Below are positions 54,000 to 63,188 of a stretch of DNA of 64,000 nt, in pieces (the first letter of the stretch is position 1; each line of letters begins with the position of its first letter). A program made the position numbers and the translations under genes. Source of the stretch: JAAYDI01 sp052034005 (GTDB taxonomy: Bacteria > Planctomycetota > Planctomycetia > Pirellulales > Pirellulaceae); assembly GCA_052034005.1 (NCBI GenBank), contig JBPOJB010000061.1, forward strand, positions 1 to 64,000, given 5' to 3'. The notes under the pieces were generated by a model, which saw only the letters and a program-made list of their open reading frames with translations, was not told the origin of the DNA and made no database searches.

Positions 54000-55625
54000 A
54001 TGCCAGCGTTCCGCTTGGCCGGCGCGGCTCAACCAACCTGTCATCCGCAGCCGAGCCTGGTTCTGCGCGTCCCACCGCAGGCCGGGTGGCGGCTCATCGT
54101 GTTGGTGGCGGTCCTCGCGGGAACAAGTGGTTGCTCGAGCTTCCGCGACTACTTCGCCAACGGGTTCAAGGTCGGTCCCGATTACCGCCGGCCTGCGGCC
54201 CCGGTCGCCGACGGCTGGATCGACGCCGCAGACCCGGCCGTGCTGAGCGAGCCGCCCAACGACGCCGCCTGGTGGCGAACCTTCAACGATCCGGTGCTCG
54301 ACACCCTGGTGCAGACCGCCTCGGAAGACAACCTGACGCTCCGCGTGGCGGGCTTGCGGGTCCTCGAGGCGCGTGCCCAGCGCGCCATGGCGGCCGGCGA
54401 GCTGTTCCCACAGAACCAGACGGCGTTTGGGAGCTACCAGCGCACCGGGCGGAGCGAGAACCTGACGTTCGTGCCGCCGATCCGGTTCTTCGACGAATGG
54501 ACCGCCGGTGTCGGCCTGGCCTGGGAACTCGACTTCTGGGGACAGTTCCGCCGGGCGATCGAATCGGCCGACGCCAGCCTGGAGGCCACGGTCGAAAGCT
54601 ACGACGACGTGCTGGTCCTGCTGCTGGCCGAAGTGGCTCAGAACTACGTCGCGCTCCGCACGGCCGAACAGCGCCTGGTCTACGCCGCACACAACGTGGT
54701 GATTCAACGGGAAAGCCTGGACCTGGCCAAGAAGCGGTTCACCGAGGGAGCTGCGGACAAGCTGGACATGACCCAGACCCAGTCCAACCTCTCGCAGACG
54801 CTGGCCACCATCCCGCCTCTGGAAGCTGCGCGGCGCCGGGCGGCCAACCAGCTCTGTATCCTGTTGGGCCGGCCGCCGGGCGTGCTCGATCAGATGCTCG
54901 ACAACCCCGACGTTGTCGAGGCCCTACAGGAGATGCAGGATGTCCTCGCCCTGCCCGAGATGCAGGCGATCCGGGCCATGCCGAGCAAGAGCCGCGACAA
55001 GATCATCCCCTGCGTGCCGGCTCAGGTCGCCGTGGGTATTCCCGCGGAGCTGCTCCGCCGGCGCCCCGACGTCCGCCACGCGGAACGCCTGGTGGCCGCG
55101 CAAAGCGCGCTGATCGGAGTGGCCGCCGCGGAACTCTATCCGCACTTCTCCATCGCCGGCTCGATCTACGTCGACGCGACCAACTTCCGCGACCTGTTCA
55201 CCGGGAGCTCGGTGGCAGGCAACATGGGTCCGTCGTTCCGCTGGAACATCTTCAACTACGGCCGCCTGGTCAACCACATCCGCGTCCAGGACGCGCGGTT
55301 CCAGCAGCTCGCCGTCCAATACCAGGAGACGGTGCTGCGGGCGAACGCGGAGGCGGAAAACGCGCTGATCGGGTTCCTGAAGGCCCAGCAGCAGGTCGCG
55401 CAGCTCCACGATTCGGCCGACGCGGCAGGTCAATCTGTGGACCTGGTCAACCTGCAGTTCGGCCTGGGCAAGATCGACTTCAACCGCGTGTTCACCGTGC
55501 AGGCGCTGTTGACCCAGAAGCAAGACCAGTTGGCCGCTGCGCAAGGGCTCGCGGCAGAGCAGCTGATCCAGCTCTACAAAGCGCTCGGCGGCGGCTGGCA
55601 GATCCGCCTCGCTTCGGCGGGTTAG
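54000..55625 (+). CDS. NodT-family outer-membrane efflux lipoprotein (TolC-like)
   Basis: A 541-residue outer-membrane channel of the RND system. The lipobox LAGTSGC puts the lipidated cysteine at residue 45, after a long n-region. F-K-V-G-P-D-Y-R-R-P after the lipobox is the hallmark of NodT-type factors. Two outer-membrane efflux protein repeats follow, with LLRRRPDVRHAERLVAAQ in the second half and VGPSFRWNIFNYG-like strand (MGPSFRWNIFNYG). An insert near residues 300-340 (EALQEMQDVLALPEMQ) is unusual in this family. The start is ATG at 54000 with GAAGGG upstream. It lies 197 bases after the pump gene and completes the tripartite set. Confidence 0.93.
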   Translation: MPAFRLAGAAQPTCHPQPSLVLRVPPQAGWRLIVLVAVLAGTSGCSSFRDYFANGFKVGPDYRRPAAPVADGWIDAADPAVLSEPPNDAAWWRTFNDPVLDTLVQTASEDNLTLRVAGLRVLEARAQRAMAAGELFPQNQTAFGSYQRTGRSENLTFVPPIRFFDEWTAGVGLAWELDFWGQFRRAIESADASLEATVESYDDVLVLLLAEVAQNYVALRTAEQRLVYAAHNVVIQRESLDLAKKRFTEGAADKLDMTQTQSNLSQTLATIPPLEAARRRAANQLCILLGRPPGVLDQMLDNPDVVEALQEMQDVLALPEMQAIRAMPSKSRDKIIPCVPAQVAVGIPAELLRRRPDVRHAERLVAAQSALIGVAAAELYPHFSIAGSIYVDATNFRDLFTGSSVAGNMGPSFRWNIFNYGRLVNHIRVQDARFQQLAVQYQETVLRANAEAENALIGFLKAQQQVAQLHDSADAAGQSVDLVNLQFGLGKIDFNRVFTVQALLTQKQDQLAAAQGLAAEQLIQLYKALGGGWQIRLASAG

Positions 55626-55652
55626 ACGCGTCGTCCCGCCGGGTAAGCGGGA

Positions 55653-58028
55653 TCAGCGGGCTCCGTGGGATGCTGCTGCCGCCCGGCACTTGATCTTCAG
55701 ACAGGTGATCGAGAGCGGGGGGAACCGGCGGTGGAGCCGGTTGCCCGGCGCGGTCGAACGTTCGTGTTGCGTGCGGATCCGGTCCGGTTCACGCCATGAA
55801 TTCAGCGCGTCGCGCTCACCGGCGTTGGCCGTATCGAGCAGTTCGAAGACGTCGACGGTGTCATCGTGCCGCGTGAAGGCCGAGAGGTCGACCGTCCGCT
55901 CCTGAGTCGCCGCCGTGTGGTTCACGACGAACAGGGCGAGGGTGGTGCCGTCCGCCGACAGTGTGGCGCTGCAGTCCAACGCCGGATCCGGCAGCTCGGC
56001 GGGCAGGTCGCCGGCCGGCCGCACGGTCACCGGCGTGCTGCCGGCGTGATGGGCGTACAGTTCCTGCAGGTAGTAGGTCGGCGTCTTGAACAGCGCATGG
56101 TTGTTGGTCTGGATGATCCCGCTGCAGAAGCTGTCCACGAGATTGCTGCGGTTGGCGATCTCGATCAGGTCGCAGTGCCGGTGCATGAAGTTGTGATAAC
56201 GTGCGCACCAGAGGGCGTTGTCGAGCGTCCAGAGCTTGGCGCGATCCAGGCCCCAATCCGCCGCCGTGGTGTTCCACTCGGTGATCCCCAGTCGGATGTC
56301 GCGTCCCGGTGCCTCGGCCGCCAGCATCTGCCGCAGCCGCCGAACGTCGGCCTCCATCGCCGGCAGGTTGTCACAGCCGTAGTGGTGCGGGCAGATGTAA
56401 TCGATCAGCTGGCCGGCCTGTCTCAGCAGTCCGACCGACGGGTAGGCTGCCATCAGCTTGATGGTCGGATCCACGGCCTTCATGGCCTGGCAGAAGGCCG
56501 CGACGCCCTGCTGGTAGGTTTCATCCCCCAGTTCGTTGCCGACTTGCCAGTATCGCACGCCGTACGGCTCGCGGCGGCCATTGGCCGCGCGCCGGCTGCC
56601 CATGGGCGTATCCGCCGCGCCGTTGAAGTACTCGACCTGGTCCGCCGCGTCCTGCGGCGTCTTGCCGGTGAAGCGGATGCAGATCAGCGGCTCCGCGCCG
56701 ACCCACGTGCACAGCTGGATGAACTCCTCCAGCCCGGCGTTTCCCGGCTCCAGGCCGCCCCAGCAGGTCGTGAACGGAACGCGCCGGGTCGGATCGCCGA
56801 TGGTCGCCGTCCAGTCGAACCCTTCGGTGGTGCTGCCGCCGAACCGGATGATGCCCGGCCGCAGCGCCTTGAGCGCTTCGGCCACGTCGCGCCGCCAGCC
56901 GAACACTGCGTCCTGGGGCATGAGCGAAACCTGATCGATCCACAAGGTGCCCGGTGTGCGGTACGAGATCGTCACGGTCGCGTTGGCGTCCGTCGTGTCG
57001 GGCGTGAGCGTACCCTGGAATCGCTGCCATTGCGGACCGGGCTGGAACTGCGCCTCCGCATAGGTCCGGCCTTCACCCCAGATCGTGACACGCACGGGCG
57101 CGGTCAGGTCTTGTCCTTTGAGGAACAGAGACACGTTGAGCGCCTGGCCGCGCTCCACGTAGACCTTGGACTGTGAGATGCCGAGCGTACAGGGATCGCC
57201 CGGCTCCGCGGCGATCCGCTGCGACCGCCTGCCGTTGAACGGGTCGACGGTGTCGAATGTGAACTCGCCCCGATGCACGGCGCCGTCCGGATACCAGGGC
57301 TGTTCCAGCCGATCGGTCTGCTCGCGAAACACGACCCGGTACTCGGGCACGCCTTCGAAACTGCCGTCGAACAGCTTCTCGGCGAACATGGACGGCGTGA
57401 ATGCGCACAAGTACTCGATGAACTGCCCGTACTGGAACGGGCTGATCCGGCCCGGGCAGACCGGTTCGCCGGTGACTTGCAGCGTGGTGAAGTCAACGTC
57501 GATTTCCGTCAGCGTCAGGTCGTCGAACCAGGCCGTGCCGGTCCCTTTACCGTACCCCACGAAGAACAGGGCGATCCGTGTCAGCCCGTCGCCCGGCGGC
57601 GTGAAGTAGATCGTCTCGCAGGTCCAGTCCGTGGTGCCGCCATGGTTCCTGCCGGACGCCACCACGCCTCGTCCCCCGGGATGCTGCACCTGGTACGTGC
57701 CGAACACCGGCGCGTCGCGCGGATCGAGGTTCTCGGTCCGGACCCAGCCGGTGAGCCGGTACCACTTGCCCGGAGTGAGCTGCAGTTCCTGCCCGAACGC
57801 CGTGTCGGACAGCTCGGTCGCCGATACGCGGAGCGACTGCGCGCCTTCGTGCCGCACCGTGGTGTCCCGCGACACGTTCGGCTCCGCGCCGTACACATGC
57901 AGCGTCCACTGATCGTGGATCGTCGCGGATTCGAAACCGGCGTTTGCCAGCTGCCGAGGGTTGTCACTGGCAGTCGCACCGAACGCGGCGGCTGCGAGGA
58001 GCGGGACACAGAAGATGCAGCTTGTCAT
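55653..58028 (-). CDS. secreted GH51 alpha-L-arabinofuranosidase
   Basis: Releases arabinofuranosyl residues from arabinoxylan or arabinan. The 791-residue protein has a signal peptide (about 1-22), an N-terminal carbohydrate-binding beta domain (about 25-180), the GH51 catalytic barrel and a C-terminal beta domain. The acid/base is E499 in QVGNELGDE and the nucleophile is E584 in GITEWNTT, both intact. ISPFQYGQFIEYLC and GIIRFGGSTTEGFDW are family landmarks. The start is ATG at 58028; the 19 residues upstream in frame lack a ribosome-binding site and precede the signal. It is divergent from the GH99-like gene and convergent with the efflux operon (27 bases apart). Confidence 0.92.
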   Translation of the reverse strand: MTSCIFCVPLLAAAAFGATASDNPRQLANAGFESATIHDQWTLHVYGAEPNVSRDTTVRHEGAQSLRVSATELSDTAFGQELQLTPGKWYRLTGWVRTENLDPRDAPVFGTYQVQHPGGRGVVASGRNHGGTTDWTCETIYFTPPGDGLTRIALFFVGYGKGTGTAWFDDLTLTEIDVDFTTLQVTGEPVCPGRISPFQYGQFIEYLCAFTPSMFAEKLFDGSFEGVPEYRVVFREQTDRLEQPWYPDGAVHRGEFTFDTVDPFNGRRSQRIAAEPGDPCTLGISQSKVYVERGQALNVSLFLKGQDLTAPVRVTIWGEGRTYAEAQFQPGPQWQRFQGTLTPDTTDANATVTISYRTPGTLWIDQVSLMPQDAVFGWRRDVAEALKALRPGIIRFGGSTTEGFDWTATIGDPTRRVPFTTCWGGLEPGNAGLEEFIQLCTWVGAEPLICIRFTGKTPQDAADQVEYFNGAADTPMGSRRAANGRREPYGVRYWQVGNELGDETYQQGVAAFCQAMKAVDPTIKLMAAYPSVGLLRQAGQLIDYICPHHYGCDNLPAMEADVRRLRQMLAAEAPGRDIRLGITEWNTTAADWGLDRAKLWTLDNALWCARYHNFMHRHCDLIEIANRSNLVDSFCSGIIQTNNHALFKTPTYYLQELYAHHAGSTPVTVRPAGDLPAELPDPALDCSATLSADGTTLALFVVNHTAATQERTVDLSAFTRHDDTVDVFELLDTANAGERDALNSWREPDRIRTQHERSTAPGNRLHRRFPPLSITCLKIKCRAAAASHGAR

Positions 58029-58170
58029 GATGGCCTTGTCCTGGGGCGGCGGGATGCAGGGTATGGTGAAACGTATCGGCAGCAATTTTCCGGCTGATGC
58101 GCAGCCGGGCAGGCGCCAGGACGTGTCTATACCTCAACCGGGCCGAAAACTCAACCACGCATGATGCGAA

Positions 58171-58200
58171 TCGACACGCGTGGAACGGTTGTGCTATACT
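58171..58200 (+). promoter_or_regulatory. predicted sigma-70 promoter of the GH99-like gene
   Basis: TCGACA (58171-58176, 5/6 match to TTGACA), an 18-base spacer, and TATACT (58195-58200, 5/6 match to TATAAT) preceded by TG-n (extended -10). It lies 110 bases upstream of the ATG at 58311 in a divergent intergenic region. One of the best promoter matches in the window. Confidence 0.6.
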
Positions 58201-58310
58201 CGGTAGACCGCGTGGACGAGCGGCGTGCTGGATCGTACGTCTCCGCGGTGTCGCCCGCGCTGCTGCCCTGATCAACCCCGCCTTGTTGCATCCGACGACT
58301 GGAGCCCGCC

Positions 58311-60308
58311 ATGAAGAGTCTTGCACCGATCCTCGTGTGTGTTCTGACCGCCGGCACCGCTACGGCGCCGCGCGCGGAAGAACCATCCTATCGCGACATC
58401 TACCCGGACACCTGGGTGGCGACGGACGGGTTGGGGCGGACGATGCCGGAGATCTCGGACGTGGGGCCGGTGAAACAGGACCAGCGCCGCGTGGTCGGGA
58501 TCTTCTACATCGCCTGGCACCGCGACTCGTTGGCCGGCATGAAGAGCCCGTTTGCAGCGGACGTGACCAAGGTGCTCGCCAGCGACCCGGCCGCACGCCT
58601 GGATGCCCACCATCCGTTGTGGACGGAAGCCTCGTACCACTGGGGCGAGCCGGAGGTGGGCTATTTCCTGAGCAAGGACGAGTATGTCATCCGGAAGGAC
58701 ATGTCGATGCTCGCCGATGCGGGCGTGGATGTGCTGGTGATGGACGTCACGAACGCCGTGCGCTACTGGGAGGAATGGGACGTGATCTTTCCGGTGATGC
58801 AGCAGATGAAGGCGCAGGGGAACAAGGTGCCGCAGTTCTGCTTCTGGGCCTTCAACGGGCCGGCCATCACCGTGGTCCAAGACCTGTATGACAAGGTGTA
58901 CAAGGTCGGGAAGTACCGGGACTTGTGGTTCTACTGGGACGGCAAACCGCTGCTGCTCTACAATGGGAACCCGAGCGTCGACGCAAATGGCCGCGTGAGA
59001 CAGCACCCCAATCCGCACTACGACCCGGCCGCGAAGACCGACGTGAACCACCCGCACTACAACGATCCGGATTACACGGAGGAGTTCTACAAGGACTATA
59101 CGCGGGAAGTGAAGGAGTTCTTCACGCTCCGGACGATGTGGTGGGGATACTACGAGTGGGCCGGCCACCGATTCATCGGCACGGAAGACAACTGGAGCTT
59201 CGGGTATGATCTGGGCAACGACCAGGTCAAAGCGATGGCTCCGCACGAACTGGTGTCCAGGCACCACGGCGTCCCCGAAGAAGCGGCCGTCACGCCCGCC
59301 CAGCATCCGTCCAGCTTGACCGGCAAGTGCTGGACCCGCGAGCACGGCGAGCCGGAACTGAACGACCAGGACCTGCCGGTGCCCAGTTATGTCCCGTGGC
59401 TGGGCCGGACCGTGGAACGTCCGGAGGGGTATGGCATCTACTTCCAGCAACGCTGGGACGAGGCGCTGCAGGTGAACCCGCAGTTCCTGTACATCAACGA
59501 CTGGAACGAATGGACGGCCGGCAAGTACCAGCCCGCCGACGGGAAGACGGTCACGTTCATGCGCCGCCAGAGCCCGTACTTCTTCGTCGACCAGTACAAC
59601 GCCGAGTTCAACCGCTGCATCCAGCCGATGAAGGGCGGGTATACGGACAACTATTACATGCAGATGGCCCAGAACATCCGGCGCTACAAGGGCGTCCGCC
59701 CGATCCCCACGCTCAACGGGCTGCGGACCATCACCATCGACGGCGACGCGGCGGATTGGCAAGGCATCGACGTCGAGTATCGCGACACGGTCGGCGATGT
59801 CTTTCACCGCAATTATCCCGGCTACGGCGGCCTGCACTACACCAACGATTCGGGCCGTAACGATATCGTGACCAGCCAGGTGGCGTTCGATGCCGACCAT
59901 GTGTACTTCCGCGTGCAGACCGCCGAGCCGCTCACGGAACACACCGGCAACAACTGGATGCTGCTGCTGATCGATGCCGACCGGAACCATGACACGGGCT
60001 GGTATGGCTACGATTACCTGGTCAACAAGCGGGTCATCGATGCGCACACGACCACCCTGATGCGCTACGACGCGGCTGCGGCGGACCAGCCGTGGGTCGA
60101 GCAATCCGAGCTGCAGTACGCCTATGCCGGGACCGATTTGGAACTGGCCATCCCGCGCCGCGCCCTGGGACTCGAAGGCGACGCCTTGACGTTCGATTTC
60201 CATTGGTGCGACAACCCGGCCGACTTGCAGGATCCGATATCGCTGTGCGTCAACGGCGACAGCGCTCCCAATCGACGGTTCAACTACCGCTGCCAATGGC
60301 GGAAATGA
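58311..60308 (+). CDS. secreted GH99/WbsX-like protein with C-terminal CBM9-like domain
   Basis: A 665-residue protein with a signal peptide (about 1-22). Residues about 55-430 form a TIM barrel like GH99/GH71 and WbsX proteins: VVGIFYIAWHRDS near residue 62, DVLVMDVTNAV, PLLLYNG and INDWNEWTAG, where Glu is the likely catalytic or substrate-binding residue. Residues about 460-665 resemble a CBM9-type sugar-binding beta sandwich (ITIDGDAADWQG, VYFRVQTAEPL, LLLIDADRNHDTGW). Several planctomycete proteins have this two-part layout. The start is ATG at 58311 with GGAG seven bases upstream. Probably acts on complex mannan- or fucan-like glycans, which is inference. Confidence 0.8.
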   Translation: MKSLAPILVCVLTAGTATAPRAEEPSYRDIYPDTWVATDGLGRTMPEISDVGPVKQDQRRVVGIFYIAWHRDSLAGMKSPFAADVTKVLASDPAARLDAHHPLWTEASYHWGEPEVGYFLSKDEYVIRKDMSMLADAGVDVLVMDVTNAVRYWEEWDVIFPVMQQMKAQGNKVPQFCFWAFNGPAITVVQDLYDKVYKVGKYRDLWFYWDGKPLLLYNGNPSVDANGRVRQHPNPHYDPAAKTDVNHPHYNDPDYTEEFYKDYTREVKEFFTLRTMWWGYYEWAGHRFIGTEDNWSFGYDLGNDQVKAMAPHELVSRHHGVPEEAAVTPAQHPSSLTGKCWTREHGEPELNDQDLPVPSYVPWLGRTVERPEGYGIYFQQRWDEALQVNPQFLYINDWNEWTAGKYQPADGKTVTFMRRQSPYFFVDQYNAEFNRCIQPMKGGYTDNYYMQMAQNIRRYKGVRPIPTLNGLRTITIDGDAADWQGIDVEYRDTVGDVFHRNYPGYGGLHYTNDSGRNDIVTSQVAFDADHVYFRVQTAEPLTEHTGNNWMLLLIDADRNHDTGWYGYDYLVNKRVIDAHTTTLMRYDAAAADQPWVEQSELQYAYAGTDLELAIPRRALGLEGDALTFDFHWCDNPADLQDPISLCVNGDSAPNRRFNYRCQWRK

Positions 60309-60336
60309 TCCGCTCGCGCGCTCCGGCTGCCGTCCG

Positions 60337-61848
60337 TCACGGCGCGCCGCCGACGATCGAGTTGTAGAGGTCCGGTTCAAGCACCTGCCGGTCCGCGGAC
60401 AACTGCTGATACAACTCGGCCAGTGTCGCCCGGTTGCCTGCGCCGGCGGCCGCATACGATCGCAGCCCGCGGATCACATCGGCCCGCTCGCGGTCGGGGA
60501 AGTCCAGGTGCTTCAGCCGCGTCGGCAGCCATTCCCTGCCGGCATAGCGGTCCATCAATCGTTCGAGCTTGACGCGCGTCAGCTCTGTCGGCGGGATCTG
60601 CCCGGTGGCCACGTAGTCGATAAACGCGTTGCGCGCCCAGGGCACGGGGTACTTCAAGTGCCCGACCAGCGGTTCCGGCGCGCCCTCGTCCAGGATCACG
60701 ATCGACCAGCGCTTGCTGCGGCTGAACGGCAGCTCATGCGCCTTGCCCGCGGATCCCTCTTCCGGCAACCGGTCCCGCACCTGCTGCTCCGACATCGTGA
60801 ACAACTCGTAGTCCGCCGCCGACAAGACTTCCAGCGCGCGCCGCCGACCTTCCGGCGTCCGGCACAGCTTCTCCGGATCCATCGTGAACCCCGGTGGAAA
60901 CGCCGCCGCATCGAACGGTCGGACCCAGTCCGGACTCACCTGGTCGATCGGCACGAGCATGTCGGCGGTCGTCCAGGTCACGAGCACGGGACACGTGATC
61001 GTGTCGAAGTGGCTCAGTGGCCCGTTGCGGAACCAGATCGGGTCGTCCGTGTCGTCGCCATACACCGTGGTCGCCTGATCCGCGATCGGAGCCACCGCCG
61101 TGAAGACCGGCAGTTCGGGCGTCCCGGTTGACCGATCGCCGCTGGCGGCCCAGCTCTTGCGCTGCAGGAAGTAGGCCGCGTTGTAGCCCCAGTTGACGGG
61201 CGGTACGTCGGCGACCGCGCCGGCCAACGGGAACGTCTCCGCCGCGAGCATCAGCGTCATATGGCCGCCCGCGCTGCCGCCTCCGATGACCACGCGCGCG
61301 TCATCCACCCAGGGCAGAGCCCGCGCGATATGCAGTAACGCCGCGTCCGGATTGATCGTCTGCACGAGCGGGTTGTCTTTCAGCTCGCGCGGCGAGACGA
61401 CGACGAACCCGCGCTGCACGTGGGCCAGCGACGAACGGTCGTCCAACTCATAACCGGCCGCATAGAACAGCGGATACCGTGCCGCCGAGTCCTGCGCGGT
61501 CTCCGGCAGATACAGCTTGGCCTTGCCGACCCGCTCGTGGGCTGCCGTGTCCAGGTATGTGAATTCGACCAGCGTCTTCACGGCCGGCTGCGGTTCGTCG
61601 GGCAGGAGCGTGGATTCGATCCATCGCAGGCGCGAGCCCGCCGCGCCGGGCAGGTTGGACAAGGCCGTCTCCACCCAGGCCGGGCCGCGCGATGCGTCCG
61701 TGCCGCCGTCCGAACCGTCCGTCGCCACCTGGCCAGTCGCCGGCTGCGCGGCATGGGCAAGGCCGCCGGCCCACGCGACGCGGACCGGCGTGCTGTACGC
61801 GAACCAGGATACGGCCACGACGGCGATACTCAGATGTAGCGATCTCAT
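60337..61848 (-). CDS. secreted alpha/beta hydrolase (prolyl-oligopeptidase/esterase-like)
   Basis: A 503-residue protein with a signal peptide (about 1-27, ending VAWAGG). The alpha/beta-hydrolase core has the nucleophile elbow GGGSAGG (G-x-S-x-G) and an oxyanion-type LFYAAGYELDD before it. An Asp in TTADMLVPIDQV and a C-terminal His in LVGHLKYPV could complete a triad. The N-terminal Gly/Thr-rich stretch after the signal looks disordered. The start is ATG at 61848, overlapping the sialidase stop by four bases (ATGA), so translation is coupled to it. Perhaps a sugar-acetyl or peptide esterase working with the sialidase; the substrate is not known. Confidence 0.8.
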   Translation of the reverse strand: MRSLHLSIAVVAVSWFAYSTPVRVAWAGGLAHAAQPATGQVATDGSDGGTDASRGPAWVETALSNLPGAAGSRLRWIESTLLPDEPQPAVKTLVEFTYLDTAAHERVGKAKLYLPETAQDSAARYPLFYAAGYELDDRSSLAHVQRGFVVVSPRELKDNPLVQTINPDAALLHIARALPWVDDARVVIGGGSAGGHMTLMLAAETFPLAGAVADVPPVNWGYNAAYFLQRKSWAASGDRSTGTPELPVFTAVAPIADQATTVYGDDTDDPIWFRNGPLSHFDTITCPVLVTWTTADMLVPIDQVSPDWVRPFDAAAFPPGFTMDPEKLCRTPEGRRRALEVLSAADYELFTMSEQQVRDRLPEEGSAGKAHELPFSRSKRWSIVILDEGAPEPLVGHLKYPVPWARNAFIDYVATGQIPPTELTRVKLERLMDRYAGREWLPTRLKHLDFPDRERADVIRGLRSYAAAGAGNRATLAELYQQLSADRQVLEPDLYNSIVGGAP

Positions 61849-62906
61849 TGTTCTTGTTCGTTTCCCGTGAGAGGCAGCCATTGGACACCTTCGGACGTGG
61901 CGCGGAACCGCTTGGCCCGGATGCTTGAGCCGGGACCCTCTTCATAATAGACGATCAACACGGAGCCATCCCGGAGGTTCACCATCGACGGGTAGGCGCC
62001 GCCGACCGAGTCCACCAGCACGTTCTCGCTCCAGGTCCGGCATTCGTCCAGGCTGTAGTGTAGGCTCGTCTCGGGGACGCGGTGGGCCAGCAGGATGATG
62101 TCGTCGGCCGTGCGGAGGAAATAGGGACAGTGTCCTTCGAACCCCATCGGCTTCGACACGCTCCAGGTGCGCCCCCGGTCGGACGACACCGAATAACACA
62201 TGGCGGGCCGCTGCGCGGCGTAGAGCGTGCCGTCTTTGAGTTCAATGATATCGGTTTCTGCATCGAGCCGTTGGCCGCCGTTATCGATGTCGATCACCTC
62301 GCTCCATGTCCGGCCGCCGTCATCGCTGTAGGTCACGGCGCCGTTGGCTGTGCCCTTCTGCTCGCGATAGAGGCCCAGGATCAGGCGCCCGTCGGACAGC
62401 TCGCGAATCGGAGTGCTGCAGTATGCATCGGCCGCGATCTGCCGCGCCTCGGTCCAGGTGCGACCTGCGTCGTCCGAGCTGACCATCCAGGTCCCATGCC
62501 CGGTCCAAGGCGTGTCCGGCGTGTCACTCTTGCCGAGCGAGAAGAAGTTGCAGATCAAGCGGCCATCCTTGAGCTGCGCGATCGACGGGTCGCGGTCGTC
62601 GTGCGGGCCGTCGTAGAGCAGCACGGGCGTGCTCCAGGTCCGCCCTTCGTCGCCCGAGGTGCAGCACACGATCCGCCCGCCGCGAGGCAGCTGCTCCGAA
62701 GGCAGGGACACGTGCCCGTAACCTGCATAACACACGACCATCAACCGGCCGTCCTGCAAACGGCAGACGTCCGGAAAGGCCTCATAGCCGCCGGCGCCGG
62801 CATCTTCACACACATAGACGAACGAACGCGGCGGCACGGGCGGCTCTCCCTGTGACGCCTGCGCATCGGATCCCATGACGATGGCGGCAAGCAGAATGGA
62901 CAGCAT
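61845..62906 (-). CDS. secreted exo-sialidase-like BNR-repeat protein
   Basis: A 353-residue six-bladed beta-propeller of the GH33/sialidase type. A signal peptide covers about 1-19. Five Asp boxes (S-x-D-x-G-x-x-W and variants) are visible: SGDEGRTW, SDDAGRTW, SDDGGRTW, SSDRGRTW and SLDECRTW. The N-terminal GGYEAFPDVCRLQDGRLMV is the usual first strand of planctomycete sialidase-like proteins. The classical FRIP motif of GH33 is not evident, so activity on sialic acid is uncertain. The start is ATG at 62906 with AAGGGT upstream. Its stop overlaps the start of the hydrolase gene. Divergent from the final gene. Confidence 0.85.
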   Translation of the reverse strand: MLSILLAAIVMGSDAQASQGEPPVPPRSFVYVCEDAGAGGYEAFPDVCRLQDGRLMVVCYAGYGHVSLPSEQLPRGGRIVCCTSGDEGRTWSTPVLLYDGPHDDRDPSIAQLKDGRLICNFFSLGKSDTPDTPWTGHGTWMVSSDDAGRTWTEARQIAADAYCSTPIRELSDGRLILGLYREQKGTANGAVTYSDDGGRTWSEVIDIDNGGQRLDAETDIIELKDGTLYAAQRPAMCYSVSSDRGRTWSVSKPMGFEGHCPYFLRTADDIILLAHRVPETSLHYSLDECRTWSENVLVDSVGGAYPSMVNLRDGSVLIVYYEEGPGSSIRAKRFRATSEGVQWLPLTGNEQEQ

Positions 62907-63188
62907 CGCACAACCCTTATGCAGAAACCATGCGGCGTTATCCCTGAACCCGGGCGGCCTGGTCATTGTAGCAGCGGCGGGAGGCGATCGACACAGGGCA
63001 ATCGGGAGTCCGTTCCGCCCTGATTGTCATGTCGCATTTCCCCGGCGCGCGGCGTACAATGGACCCCGGAGCCTGGCGATCGGCCTCGGCGAACCGAGGA
63101 TTGCCGCGCGGCAGTGTGACTCGGGCACGCCGGCCCCGCGCCGACGCAGGCAGGATTGACCAGCTACCCGCGCAGAGGAGACACCGGC

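Noticed and set aside
49254..55625. RND operon as a recently acquired resistance island
   Set aside because: GC and codon use match the surroundings, and there are no mobile elements or flanking repeats.
58272..60455. 727-codon open frame on the reverse strand
   Set aside because: Antisense to the GH99-like gene. The product is low-complexity Arg/Val/His with no recognisable motif.
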